NCBI GenBank assembly: GCA_964034945.1
Contig: OZ035963.1
Coordinates: 38,632,361 to 38,696,360 of the forward strand
Source: Chrysopilus asiliformis
Lineage: Eukaryota > Arthropoda > Insecta > Diptera > Rhagionidae
Length of the DNA stretch: 64,000 nt
Reading direction: 5' to 3'
The notes under the pieces are model-generated. The model saw only the letters and a list, made by a program, of their open reading frames with translations, did not search any database and was not told the DNA's origin. The position numbers were made by a program, and so were the translations under genes. Below are positions 30,551 to 41,914 of this stretch, in pieces (the stretch's first letter is position 1; each line of letters begins with the position of its first letter).

Positions 30551-31749
30551 AATGCCCGAAGTCTTCAGTCCCAGATATACTGCGGATAACACCAATTGGG
30601 AGATATACTAAGTATATCTAAAAAAATGGAAGTCTTCGTAGCAAAAAACATCGAGATAAGGATATCTCTCGGGTAAAGTTATCTCTTTGTCTGAGGTCGA
30701 GATATCTGTATATTTTTACCCCAGCGCCACCACTCACTTTTTAAAGCAGTTGTGGACAGTTGCAGAATAAAATTAAAATATTGAAATCGGAAAATTAAAA
30801 CGTATAAAAAAACCTATGGATTCGTTAATGGAAGTGTATATTTTTTCTGACTCTGACAGTGATGAACCAGCAATCATTTCAAGACCCTACGTACTGCAAA
30901 TAAGGGTGAATCATTTTGATACTTGGAGTGAAAGTGAATTTGTCATGAGATTTCGCTTAACAAAAGCAACATTTCAACCACTTTTGCCTAGAAGTGAAGC
31001 TGAAATCTGTATTAATCATAATAGGTAAAAACGAAATTTGTTATTTATTGTTATTAAATATTTTCAGAAGCAGAGCAATGCCACCCAGAGATCAACCATT
31101 GTTGGCTTTACGGTTTTATGCGACAGGTTGTTTTTTAAGGGCGTGTGCTGATTTCTCAAAAGTTTCGGCTAGTCTCACTGGTCGTGTGGTAGCTAAGGTG
31201 TCAAAAGTTATTGCGGCGCTGGATCATGATATGATAAAAATCCCAAACACCATACAAGAAATCCGAAAATCGTTTCCATTTGACAGAAGTGCTATCAGCG
31301 CCACGACCGGATAATAAAACATTCAAAACAATAGCCTTCGTGATTAGAAACAAGCCGTGATGCTGCTTTTGATTATAAATTTAAGGTCACTATTTCGACC
31401 ACGATTTCATTGATTTCTTCGGTTCTTTGCTTCGCGAAACAAGATATAAAGGTGGTGAATTACTCGAAAGCTATAACGGATAATTTGCATCGTACCTTTC
31501 ACTTCGAAAATCCTTTAATAAGAACATACAATTATAGAAAATACCTCTTTATGTGACGTCACGATAGTTTGTATCAAGGTGGTGTTTTATTGTATCCAGT
31601 GTGCAGGAGTTGTGGAACCTTATTTCGAGAGTTGCTATACCGAGTTGGAATTTTCATGAAGATGCCCAAGTTAAAGATATGTTCGATATATCTTTATCTG
31701 CGGTATAGCTATCTGACAGAAAAACTAAATATGAAGACCTCGGGCATAA
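30550..31749 (+). mobile_element. PIF/Harbinger element, 1194 bp
   Basis: Ends TGCCCGAAGTCTTCA and the complement of TGCCCGAGGTCTTCA, flanked by TAA at 30550-30552 and 31747-31749. A TWA 3-bp duplication is diagnostic of PIF/Harbinger. Secondary AGATATAC/GTATATCT motifs lie near both ends. It holds the 5' half of a transposase gene with an intact mini-intron; the catalytic DDE core is deleted. Confidence 0.9.
30816..31313 (+). pseudogene. Harbinger transposase (HARBI1-like), 5' half with 43-nt intron
   Basis: Exon 1 (30816-31024) encodes MDSLMEVYIFSDSDSDEPA with an acidic start and MRFRLTKATFQPLLPR. The intron 31025-31067 (GTAAAA..TTTTCAG) is 43 nt, and splicing restores INHNRSRAMPPRDQPLLA. 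Exon 2 continues ALRFYATGCFLRACADFS, TGRVVAKVSKVIAAL, then stops at 31311-31313. This is the DNA-binding/N-terminal portion of Harbinger nucleases (R-x2-ATF..L, PP-x-xQLLLALRFYATG). Downstream sequence to 31700 keeps only scrambled traces. Confidence 0.85.
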
Positions 31750-32130
31750 GTGTTTCGATTTAATATGTAAATGCCAATTTCTTTGGCACCTTATATTTCA
31801 AACACTCTGTATTTCGAAAATCACGCTAATTGGAATAATCCTTTTTTTATATTTGAGAAAAGTTCGAATTACAGAGACCAATATATCGACCACAATATAA
31901 CATATATATATATAATTTTTTTTTTTTGCAGACCAAAAAATTTTGGCGGCAACTGATGTCCGATCAGCCACACTTTTCTTCTTGTGGACTGTGTAACATT
32001 GATCGTCAAATTTTAACATCGGTAATGTTCCATTTTTTTTTTGTTTCACATGTTAGTTTACAGAATGGTCCGATTGAATTTTCATCTATTAATGACTCAT
32101 GTTATATTATTGTATAAGACTTTTATCTAT
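31750..32130. other. AT-rich spacer, nothing recognised
   Basis: No coding frame or repeat ends. Short open frames on both strands overlap and have no family features. Confidence 0.4.
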
Positions 32131-33183
32131 GGGTATTTTCGTTTTTGACGCGGTGCTAGCACCTGGCGCCTAGAGTCAAGAAAACTTTTCTAGTTTGCCA
32201 CTTTGGCCTCAGCAGACTCTCACGCCTGCTGTTCGAATATAGCTCTTTTGACTCTTGGTGATACCACCGCTGCTCCCAGTCTTGGTGCGGGAGCAAATGA
32301 CATCAAGAAACGGTCGATCGTTATTTTGTATCTCAACGAAGGTTAAGAGTTTTGTGCGGAAAAAATAATATTAGAACGAAGGCGATATATAAGTAAATGC
32401 TGAACATTTTGATAAATCGTAAGATATAATATTTTCCTGCAAATTGTTATTTTTTCATTCTGAATTACCCCTCAAGTTTTAGAAATTCGATTATTTTTGT
32501 AATGATTCATTTTCAACCCTATGTGAGAGAAGAAAGTGAAACAATTTCTTAACTCTTCTTAGGTTCCGCTCTTTATTCCCTAAATAGCAAAGCTCCAATA
32601 ATTAAAATAATTTCCATATCCTCAGCTTCCAACCCTGCAGCATCATACTCATCGGATTATTTCAAAAAAATGTACAATTAGAGCATAATTTAGTCCAAAA
32701 GTATATCGCTAGTCAACCAGTCACCACACCCAGAGAAAAATATACTAAAATCAAAAAGAAATGCTCTAGATTTTAGTAATTTGTTGTTTGCGTACGAGCT
32801 AAACAAGTTCATACTAAAAATAAAAACCACATTCTTTTTAATTCTAGTGATAGCCCTTTTAAAATCTAGTGTTTATTTCTTTAAATTTAAAAGACGAGAT
32901 TTTTAATTCTAAAAGATTTACACTAATTTTAAAAGAAAACCCTTTTGAATTTAAAAAGCTTCACTGAGGGAAAAAATCACATTTATAGCGGGGCGCTACA
33001 ACATTTATGGTAATCTGCCATTATCTTTTTTTTAAAAAAATATAATCTTCATTTTTCATGGTTTTACGATAGTAATAGTAGATTTTTACCAATTTCCCAG
33101 TAGCATTTTTTACTCTTTACAGTATTTATAAATTATAAATATTTTCTTACGTATTAAATTAAATGTTGAAAAACTCCTGCTCA

Positions 33184-33240
33184 TACCGCGATTCGAACTC
33201 GAGATCCCTAGGTTACTCGCAAACGCATACGGCCACCGAA
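33184..33240 (-). other. tRNA-like segment inside the MITE
   Basis: The minus strand reads GGTGGCCGTATGCG, then AGTAACC and GAGTTCGAATCGCGG, resembling a D arm and T arm with a B-box-like GTTCGAATC. Acceptor ends do not pair well, and the same sequence occurs in copy B at 37990-38047, so it is part of the MITE rather than a tRNA gene. Confidence 0.4.
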
Positions 33241-33329
33241 GTAAATTAACGAAGCGAGTCTAAACATGAATAGTTTCTATCTCGCTTGAAAGAATGATTT
33301 TAAATTTTGAAAGACCCTTGTTTAAATTT

Positions 33330-33925
33330 AAACATAATAAAAGCTATAATTGCCAATCTGGCAATCATTGGAGACCCGTATGGTGATATTCGTATCAAAA
33401 TTCGAACAGTTTTACCAAAATTCCACTTTGAAGTCAAACTTTCCAATAAGATTTTTTAAAATTTATTCCAATCGGATTTCGATGTATGGCAGTTTTATGT
33501 AGAATAATATCCTAAACAACTTTTGTTCTTGGACTTTTTAGATAAGATGCACCGTTTTTGAGATATTCACAAAAAACGATTTCGTTCGTATGGGGGGTAC
33601 TCCCCCTAATGGTCCATTTTTGCCCATTAACGAACTTAGCTTCGCATTTTACAAAAAACGGATCTGTGCAAACTTTCAAGTCTCTAGCTCAATCCGTGCG
33701 CCCGCAATCCGCGCCACAGACGGACAGACGGACAGACGGACAGACGGACAGACGGACAGACAGACAGACAGACGGACAGACAGACGGACGGACATGCAGA
33801 AATTAATTATTTTTATCATTCTAAACACACTGGTGTAATTCATTTTTATGTGTGATGACGGGATCTTGGCGTTACAAACGGTAAGGCAAAGTTAATATAC
33901 CCTTTGGTTTCACCATACGGGTATA
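33330..33925 (+). repeat. Mini-me-like repeat, copy with (GACGGACA)n
   Basis: Complete family member, from AACATAATAAAAGCTATAAT to CACCATACGGGTATA, with a GACGGACA array at 33719-33793. MITE copy B reads through the insertion site (..GTTTAAATTTAAAAAGGTC), so the ends are known and the duplication is at most a few A residues. Confidence 0.75.
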
Positions 33926-34010
33926 AAAAGGTCATTTTTGAATCAAAAAGAAAGATTTTAAATTTAAACATTTTGGTTTTTTAATTCTAGTAGGGGCAAT
34001 TTTAAATTTA

Positions 34011-34395
34011 AACATAACAAAAGCTATAATTGCCAATCTGGCAATTATTGAAAACCCGTATGGTGATTTAATTGAACGGCGTATCAAAATTTCATTTGAA
34101 TTCAAATTTTCCAATAAGGTTTTTTTAAAACTTGTTCCAATCGGATTTTGATGTATGGGAGTTTTATGTAGAATCATATTCTAAATAACTTTTGTTCTTA
34201 GACTTTTTTGATAACATGTACCGTTTTTGAGATATTCACAAAAAACGATTTCGTTCGTATGGGGGGTACCCCCCCTAATGGTCCATTTTTGCCCATTAAC
34301 GAACTTAGCCTCGCATTTTACGAAAAACGGATCTGCTCAAAATTTCAAGTCTCTAGCTCAATCCGTGCGCCCGCAATCCGCGCCACAGACGGACG

Positions 34396-34430
<35 letters not shown>

Positions 34431-34582
34431 GGACAGACAGACGGACGGACATGCAAAAATTAAATATTTTTATCATTCTAAACACACTGGTGTAATTCAT
34501 TTTTTTGTGCGATGACGGGATCTTGGCGTTACAAACGGTAAGGCAAATCTAATATACCCTTTGGTTTCACCATACGGGTATA
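34011..34582 (+). repeat. Mini-me-like repeat, second copy in the same MITE
   Basis: Same orientation as 33330-33925 and 85 bp downstream; array at 34387-34447. Relative to MITE copy B about 20 bp of target (ACATTTTGGGGTTTTTAAAT) are missing at this site, so insertion was accompanied by a small target loss. Confidence 0.75.
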
Positions 34583-34861
34583 AAAACAAGCTTTTTAATT
34601 TAAAATCATGAGTTACTAAATAATAAAATTTTCTGCTGATTCTAGGAGATTTCTTTTTAAATCAAACAAGTAACTAGATTTTTAGATCTAGGGTGGAAAT
34701 TGTTTAATTTTAAAATGTTCATTTCCCTCAGTGCAAGTTTTGACAGTTCTTGACTTCGACAACCCTGAACGCGGGTCATGAGTCTTGGTAGCAGACTTGA
34801 TTTTTGACAATTAGAAAAGTGCTCCAGTGTCATGACCTGGTCGCCAAAAACGAAAACACCC

Positions 34862-35820
34862 TATATAACATTTTCCATACAAGAACGAATCGTTTTCAAT
34901 AAAATCGCATTTGTTCTGGGGAGAGGGAAAGTAGTGGTTGCAGTGGCGTAACTAGGGGGAGCATACGCCCGCAATGCTGGGGAGCCGACGGTAAGGTATA
35001 GTATTGTAAAAAATATATTTTTTTTCAAATATATCGAAAACAGTTAAAGATACGTAAAAACCGTTATAGGTAAAATGCATGAAATTTTATTTTCTTGAAA
35101 TTTGGGCACACGGGGCAAATTGATAAATAGTTTTTTTTAAATGTGAATAATCACTTTCAAAATCATCGATGAATGCGTCTAAAGATTCTTATCTAATATT
35201 GATTTCAATAAATTTCAGTTTGGTGGAGCAATTGCAACATATTTGGTTATATTAATACAATTCCAAAAAACCGATGGCTAATCGAAAGTAACTTACTAGG
35301 AAGCAACTCGGAAATGTGTTGAAAGCGATTTATGTAATTAATGCAATGTTGTGTGAATTTTAAATTTATGGCAAATATAAAAAATAATGAAAGTTTCGAA
35401 CATGTTTTAAGAGATTCTTTAGAAGTTCTTAGATTTTACAGCATTTTTCCGTAATTTTCTGCATCTAACCGTACCTTACCCTACATAATTTTTATCTTAT
35501 ATATAAAATGGTAAAGTGCTCCTCCTCTTATGAAATTGAAAATAACATTACAAACAAAAGTCGTAGCGCTAAGCGGTTTTCGAATACATGGGTGATTCTA
35601 TATCAAACGGACCAAATTTCGGGATCGCCCATTCTCAACTCCTTCCAAATTATTGAATTTTTGCTTTTGTGTTCCCTATAAATAAAATCCTGTATTGATA
35701 ACGGAGTTCGTGAATAGAAACCGGTAAGTGGGGCAAAAAATTACCAAATTAACAGTTTTGCCAAGCCACAACTGAACATAATTCGCTAGAGTCCTGAACG
35801 ATTACGTACCATGTAAACTC
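34862..35820. other. No recognised gene
   Basis: CAGTGGCGTAACTAGGGGGA at about 34937 looks like the start of a known type of insect DNA-transposon end, but no inverted partner was found. 35030-35090 shares a block with 52110-52170 in inverted orientation (TTTTTACGTATCTTTAA). Otherwise featureless. Confidence 0.4.
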
Positions 35821-35822
35821 TA

Positions 35823-37369
35823 CTTTACTAAGAAACCCATGTAGAACCCGTGCAACTCATAACTCGGCTCGCTTTGCGTGAATACCCATCGAGGTATCGA
35901 AAACAAATGAAGACAAGTTAATTTGATAATAAACTGAGTGGAAAGTTCGTCGTCATAACTCAATTTCAAGAGCAACAATTTTTCAAGAATTTTTCTGTGA
36001 CTATAGCGGGCGTCAACCATCCCAGAGGATCGAATAATCGGGACGCATCGGATAATACTGTTCGCTTGGTCACAGTGCCGCTCACTTGCGGTAGCCTAAC
36101 TTTGAATCCAAGGGAGTCGGTGCGAAGGCACCATAAGAGACCGAGGATGTGATGCTCACTTTCAGCTTCATTAGACCCCGTTCACATTGGTTGAAATAGT
36201 CCGCCTAATTCTGACAGAAACTGGCAACATTAGGGCAAGGTGAGGAAGTGGGGCTCAGTCCCACTTCCTCACCTTGCCCTAATGTTGCCAGTTTCTGTCA
36301 GAATTAGGCGGACTATTTCAACCAATGTGAACGGGGTCTTAGTGAGCATGGAGCGAGATTATTGGTTCAAATCTGCTTGTTGAAGTAATTCCGATTTATT
36401 ACTGCTCCATTTCTGAAGAATGAAACCACCAGACTTTAGAATATTGACTCGCTGTGACTGGGCCTCAATAGCGGAAGAGACGTTCTCAGCGCTCGCGATA
36501 AAATCAAATAAACTGAAAAGATAATTTCAAATGAACTGAGCACCGCTGACCTTCAACTTCTGTCAATTGAATCAACGATCGGATGGTCAAAGAAGCAGCA
36601 GGTTTAGTGCCATACATGACAGTTTGAAGTCAATAATCCTAGATCGGTTGACTTTCAATGTCCACTGTTACGTGGCGGTACATTTTCACAATGTCCGCAC
36701 AGAAGGCAACGGGGATTTTTCGGCAGTTTTAACATTAGTTGTAACTTAGGTCCGTTGCAGAGATGATCGTTAAGCGAATAACCATTCGTTGTCTTAAGAG
36801 ATACGTTGAATACAACGTGCAACTTTGTTGTCAAGTTGTTCTCTTTCACAACATCGTGGTGAGGTAAATAAGGCACGTTGTCTTCCTTAAGATGCTCGTC
36901 TGGGATCAGCTGAATGTGCCCTAAGTCCCGATATTGCTGCATAAATTCCTTATAACGCATACTGAAAGTATGGTCAGCCTCAAAGCGACGTTCCATCTGA
37001 AGGAGGCGACGTATCGCTCAAGATCTTGAGTCTCCAAGCTGTAAAGATTTTTTGAACTTTTGAACTCAAAGTGGAAGTTTAACTACATACCTGCCTTCAC
37101 CGTCTCGCTAGTGAGTATAACGTCGAAAACTTCGGAACACCGGGATATAAGAACTCGGATTTTGTAGAAGGTGGTTCTTCTATTTCCCAGAATTTTCGGA
37201 GTTGAGCTCCTAAGTAATGCAAGTGTTCCTCATTGTAAATTTTAGGAATTATCATATTGCACATAATTGAGAAATCAACAGTTGGACAACACACCAACCA
37301 ACCTAGAGCACTATTTTGAACCAAAAATCATGTTTAACGTGATCGATTTTCTCTAACAACTCAAATTTG
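35823..37369 (-). pseudogene. BEL/Pao pol remnant (protease to RT/RNase H linker)
   Basis: Minus-strand order: QNSALGWLVCCPTVDFSIMC with LRKFWEIEEPPSTKSEFL (end of protease and spacer), MERRFEADHTFSMRYKEFM, LPHHDVVKENNLTTKLHVVF, SLKTTNGYSLNDHLCNGP (RT fingers), YGTKPAASLTIRSLIQL, GGFILQKWSSNKSELLQQAD, VLSDASRLFDPLGWLTPAIV, SIPRWVFTQSEPSYELHGF. All are BEL/Pao landmarks. The active-site YVDD block is lost, several frame changes and stops occur, and a hairpin MITE (36174-36338) lies inside. The upstream end is cut at TTAA 37370 by another MITE. No LTR seen. Confidence 0.85.
36171..36341. mobile_element. 165-bp near-perfect hairpin MITE (Harbinger-type TTA duplication)
   Basis: GACCCCGTTCACATTGGTTG starts a 79-bp arm that is followed after a 7-nt loop (GCTCAGT) by its exact complement. 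TTA flanks both sides (36171-36173, 36339-36341). It splits the BEL/Pao RT cleanly. The transcript would form a long perfect stem. Confidence 0.9.
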
Positions 37370-38531
37370 TTAACCCGTTCGGTACATGTTTTTTCTATGA
37401 GGGTTAAAGATTCTCTCTATACAAATTAATGATGTTTAAGCTATTAATATTCATTTAAAACAAAAACAAAAAAAAATTAAAATTTTTTATTTTTTACAAA
37501 TACGTTCACTGTAGTCCAGCTTTTTACTCAAAAAATCAAAATTGGGTCACAAATGCACTTAAAGGTGCACTGAATGAGAATAGAGTGTTGAAAATAAATA
37601 AATCATAAGTCAATTCAAATTTTTAACTGCGTTGCCACACTGAGAGAAATGAACATTTTAAAATTAAACAATTTCCACCCTAGATCTAAAAATCTAGTTA
37701 CTTGTTTGATTTAAAAAGAAATATCCTAGAATCAGCAGAAAATTTTATTATTTAGTAACTCATGATTTTAAATTAAAAAGCTTGTTTTTAGATTTAAAAA
37801 CCCCAAAATGTTTAAATTTAAAATTGCCCCTACTAGAATTAAAAAACCAATATGTTTAAATTTAAAATCTTTCTTTTTGATTCAAAAATGACCTTTTTAA
37901 ATTTAAACAAGTTACTTTCAAAATTTAAAATCATTCTTTCAAGCGAGATAGAAACCATTCATGTTTAGACTCGCTTCGTTAATTTACTTCGGTGGCCGTA
38001 TGCGTTTGCGAGTAACCTAGGGATCTCGAGTTCGAATCGCGGTATGAGCAGGAGTTTTTCAACATTTAATTTAATACGTAAGAAAATATTTATAATTTAT
38101 AAATACTGTAAAGAGTAAAAAATGCTACTGGAAAATTGGTAAAAATCTACTATTACTATCGTAAAACCATGAAAAATGAAGATTATATTTTTTTAAAAAA
38201 AAGATAATGGCAGATTACCATAAATGTTGTAGCGCCCCGCTATAAATGTGATTTTTTCCCTCAGTGAAGCTTTTTAAATTCAAAAAGGTTTTCTTTTAAA
38301 ATTAGTGTAAATCTTTTAGAATTAAAAATCTCGTCTTTTAAATTTAAAGAAATAAACACTAGATTTTAAAAGGGCTATCACTAGAATTAAAAAGAATGTG
38401 GTTTTTATTTTTAGTATGAACTTGTTTAGCTCGTACGCAAACAACAAATTACTAAAATCTAGAGCATTTCTTTTTGATTTTAGTATATTTTACTCTGGGT
38501 GCATATGGCATCATTTAACCGAATGGGTTAA
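37370..38531. mobile_element. TTAA MITE (CCCATTCGGTA family), second copy
   Basis: Opposite orientation to 15752-17297; TTAA at 37370-37373 and 38528-38531. Reads through the hAT site of the first copy and is itself interrupted by MITE copy B (37638-38501). It inserted into BEL/Pao pol on its left. Confidence 0.85.
37636..38503. mobile_element. CACTG/CACCC-ended MITE, copy B
   Basis: 864 bp, CACTGAGAGAAATGAAC to ..TACTCTGGGTG, flanked by CA (37636-37637, 38502-38503). The first TTAA-MITE copy at 15772-15784 gives the empty site GATGCCATATGGCAAC. No coding frame is supported. Confidence 0.85.
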
Positions 38532-38535
38532 AGAA

Positions 38536-38623
38536 ATCCAAAATAATACCCCATCGCTACGTCAAAAAAAGCAAGGTGTCTGTCTCGTAGAGACGGTCAG
38601 AAGACGTGGATCCGCCTACAACG
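38536..38623 (+). repeat. Dispersed repeat, left part
   Basis: CAAAATAATACCCCATCG at 38541 recurs at 43666, and the 38596-38623 part matches 17375-17330 on the minus strand. It continues beyond the retroelement at 43531, so the retroelement inserted into this repeat. Confidence 0.7.
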
Positions 38624-38879
38624 TGTAGCGTCCTGGAGGGGATCTAGGCGCGATGTTGATTGGAATGAAGAATTTCGCACGGGGTGATATCGACACGCTA
38701 GTTACGGCTTCGCTCGTCGGATGGTCGTAGGTTGATTCCCCGTATTTCTCTCCTCCAGAAAACCACATAATAAATTTTCGTGTCGTATGTACTTATTTGT
38801 CATTTAAGAAATAGGGAAAAGGATAAGGGATAGGAGAGATAAGGAAGGGTCGAAACATTTTTCAATATTCTACTAGACA
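38624..38879 (-). repeat. LTR, minus orientation (left end)
   Basis: 256 bp, TGTCTAGTAG..GGACGCTACA when read on the minus strand. By eye it differs from the right LTR at one position (T versus G near 38827/43328). The outermost end is U5. Confidence 0.9.
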
Positions 38880-40853
38880 GTTGCCATGAGGGCAAAAATC
38901 CTGTTTACCGCTCATCATCGCACCACCAACTAAAACACTTGATTTAGAACATTATAAATGTATGATAAATTATCATTACAAAAATTTATTACCAAACATA
39001 AATGATGTAAACATTATGAGACGAAATCTTAATACCTAAATTAAACTTCTGATACTAATAATAAAATGGTGTAAATATCTACCACCGGTATATTCAGAAA
39101 TATTACAAATGTTAATATTAAATTTATACAACAAAAAAAACTTATCAAACTAACACCACTTATACCGCGAAATAATTCGTTTCGCATTCGATATGTATGA
39201 ATATGATTAACGGATTGTTTATTGTTCAAATTTCCTAATCCTGATATGGGCCCATATGGATTTAAATAAATATATATAATGGAACTCTTAATAATGCCGA
39301 AAGTGGGGTAAATTGTACACTAAGGAAATCAAATTACTGATAGCACAAAATTTTACTTTAAGAAACCTCACAGGATAGGTAAAAACAAACTTCTAATTCT
39401 TAGTTACTAAAAATAAAGGCTATTTAACTTAATATCCTACAATATTTCTTTGATTACACGCAGTATCGATAACAGGACCCGAAAGTTCTGTGAAATGCGT
39501 AATCGGCTCGCATTTATATAGCCTTTTGATGATCTTTGACGATTTCTCCAAAAGATCTTGGTCCCGGAAAATGGTAATTATAAATGACTTACAGTTTATC
39601 CTGAGGGTTTACCGAATTTCCTGCCCGCTTTAGATGTGAATTATGATCTTCGATTTCTGGTTGTATTTGTCTCCTGTCCGGAACCTATTTACTCGAGTCT
39701 TTACGGTGGATGGAGCTTTTAGTTGATGGAGTCTTAAATGTTCTCCGGTCCGGAACGTGTTTGTCCGAGACTTGAAGATCGCAGGAGCCTTAAACAGTCG
39801 ATGGAGTCTTAAATAGTTGATGGAGTCTTAAATGTCCTCAGGTCCGGAACGTGTTTGTCCGAGACTTGAAGGTCGAAGGAGCCTTAAACAGTCGATGGAG
39901 TCTTCGGTCCGACACCATAAAAGTTCTCCAGTAAATGAGTTTAAGTTCGGTTGTTCGGATTTATAAAACTCTCCTCCCCTAAAATTCACCTCCCGTGCCT
40001 TTGCGCTGGTGTAATTCTTGAAATATCTCTTGTGTAACTCTCGATTTATTATGAAAATCTTGGTTGATTATAAGGTCTGCTAATCCACAATATTTTTATC
40101 AACGTGGTTTCTTTTACGAACTAAGAAAAACCTCATTTAGCCTCAATATCCTTTCTTTGTTAAAAAAAATACTTACAGCACGAAAAAATGTAAATTTTTA
40201 TGAATAGTACTGAATATTTTAGTAACTTTCTCCAAAAAAAATTACTAAATCAAATATCTAGGGGAGGAGAAATCCCCAACACGTCCAGCGCCACCAGTAG
40301 AAAAAAAGTAGAGACCAATAAACCACACCACTCATAAAGCTTAGCCGGAAAAGGAGCCATTTTAGGATCTACATCTATTTATTTCTAAGACTACGTTTAT
40401 TCGACGCTGATGTGAAATTATAGAGAACCCGGAAATCTACTTCAATTGAAGTACCATTTGGAAATTGTAGGGCGCCATGCAAGGTCAAAATGAACTACTA
40501 ACTGGATGTACTCTAGTTCATAGGTGACTGCTACAACACCAATCATTTTGACGAGCTTGTGTAGTCAAAAAGTTTGGAAAAACAGCACCGAATCTCATAA
40601 TTTCCGAAGGAAATTGATGTTTCCAATAATTTTTTTTTGGATTGTTTCGATATTCTGCTAGTAGTAAGTTATCGTGGTGAAGAACCCACCAGTCGAAAGC
40701 CGGGCTATACTTACTAGAATATTTACCTGACAACTTAACCTCTACCTAGGTATGGTATATCATAGTCATTTGGTTATTTGTAGTGAACTAGGTTATTTTT
40801 AGTTTTCGTACTCCAGGATAGGTTATTTTGAAAATTCCCTTGTTTGTCTAAAT
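38880..40853 (-). other. 3' untranslated part of the retroelement, no env recognised
   Basis: On the minus strand this 2 kb lies between integrase and LTR. It includes the 33 nt before the LTR that are shared with the right half (GCGGTAAACAGGATTTTTG). A purine-rich GGGGAGGAGAG at about 39970 (minus strand) could be a polypurine tract of a nested LTR. The open frame 40518-40733 (minus) is not recognised, and no envelope or membrane protein is seen. Confidence 0.5.
39706..39910. repeat. ~100-bp tandem duplication in the retroelement 3' region
   Basis: The block GGTCCGGAACGTGTTTGTCC-GAGACTTGAAG..GAGCCTTAAACAGTC occurs twice, with extra TGATGGAGTCTTAAAT repeats around it. No coding. It lies between the integrase and the LTR in the reversed half. 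Confidence 0.7.
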
Positions 40854-41914
40854 TTAAGATTTTATGTCTTTGACGTGAAAAGTACCTATTTTTTTTGTAT
40901 CTAAATCTTCGAGCTCATACATATTTTTCCCAATAGATCTTATAATGCGGGCTTTTTTGAATTTGTTACATAATTTCGCGTTGATATCTTTTTGCTTATC
41001 ACTTAAAATGAAATTTCTCCTAAAAATAGTTTGCCCCGGTTGAAACACTACTTTCCTTGATCGGAGATTGTAACCATGACTGGCTTTTAAATATGCTTGG
41101 TGCAAATTTTCCTGAATTTTAGCCCGTATTACTTCCAATCTGTTTGATTTTGGTAACATTTGTATTTCATTATCTTGTAGCAGTTTTAGGTTTCTTAATA
41201 GTGAGTAACTACTACCGTGATTCACCATGTTAGTCCCAAATAATGCATAATAGGGAGACATTCCAATGGCTGAATGTTTCGCTGTTCTCAGAGCGCATTC
41301 AATTTCGCTAAGATGTTCGTCCCAGGACTTCTGAGAACCTTTAAGATACGCCCGGATGGCAGATAAAACGGATTGATTCACCCTTTCCGCTGAATTGGAT
41401 TGAGGGGAATAATAAGCTGTCCGAATGTGTTTCACACCGTGTTTAGTTAAAAATGCTTGAAATTCGTTAGATAGAAATTGCTTTCCGTTATCAGAGTGAA
41501 GGTATTGAGGTACTCCGAACTTATGAAAAATATCGGCTTCTAAGAATTGAATAGTATTTTTACTATTTGCCTGTCGTAATGCTTTCATAAATACGTATTT
41601 CGTGAGGTGGTCTAGTACTATTAGAATGTAGCAATTACCAGTTTTAGAGCGAGGATAAGGACCTAAATAATCGATATAAATCTTTTGAAACGGACGATCT
41701 ATTAAAGTTTCTGTACTGATTTCTGGGCGCAAAGTTTTATTGGATGGTTTGATTTGTTTACAGATGTCACAATTTTTCACGTACTCTTTTACCTGAGTCG
41801 CCATATTTGGCCAAAAATAATGTACTCGTAGGCGAGAGAGTGTCTTCGCTAGGCCCCCATGGGCCGCTTGAGGGGGTTCATGAGCTTGGATGATTAAACC
41901 CTGTGACAAATTCT
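40854..41914 (-). CDS. Ty3/gypsy integrase (open, 5' truncated)
   Basis: About 350 codons without a stop. H2C2 finger: HEPPQAAHGG..CDICKQ. Catalytic triad: IDYLGPYPRSKTGN (Asp), LHSDNGKQF (Asp), SPQSNSAERVNQSVLSAIR (Glu). C-terminal chromatin/DNA-binding part ends ..GTFHVKDIKS. The apparent ATG at 41930 lies in LTR-derived sequence (codons MLIGMKN), so the native pol reading frame is cut at about 41908-41914. The integrase would insert retroviral-type cDNA; here it has no RT upstream. Confidence 0.85.

Larger units (their letters stand above)
32725..34735. mobile_element. CACTG/CACCC-ended MITE, copy A (with two mini-me insertions)
   Basis: Ends CACCCAGAGAAAAATATAC and ..CATTTCCCTCAGTG, flanked by CA at 32725-32726 and 34734-34735. 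Copy B (37638-38501, opposite orientation) has the same 2-bp CA duplication. Both contain a tRNA-like stretch at 33184-33238 and an internal CACTGAGGGAAAAAATC motif resembling their own end. Copy B lacks the mini-me insertions. 2-bp duplication with CAC.. ends; superfamily uncertain. Confidence 0.8.
32131..34861. mobile_element. Outer element of a three-deep nest (GGGTRTTTTCGTTTTTG ends)
   Basis: GGGTATTTTCGTTTTTGACG at 32131 and the complement of GGGTGTTTTCGTTTTTGGCG ending 34861 are inverted ends. Without the nested MITE it is about 720 bp. No coding. The flanking TAT may be part of the duplication, but I could not fix it. Confidence 0.65.

Noticed and set aside
33184..33240. Possible tRNA gene on the minus strand
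   Set aside because: T-arm-like GTTCGAATC is present, but the acceptor stem does not pair and the same sequence is an internal part of both MITE copies.
33719..33793. CRISPR-like regular repeats
   Set aside because: GACGGACA arrays here and at 34387 and 7052 are simple microsatellites without spacers, and the genome is eukaryotic.
34937..34960. Transposon end CAGTGGCGTAACTAGGG
   Set aside because: Looks like a typical insect element end, but no inverted partner or duplication was found in the window.
38695..38750. tRNA-like sequence in the LTR (GGTCGTAGGTTGATTCCCC)
   Set aside because: Present identically in both LTRs, lacks a foldable acceptor stem and matches only the T arm; probably coincidence or old tRNA-derived LTR sequence.
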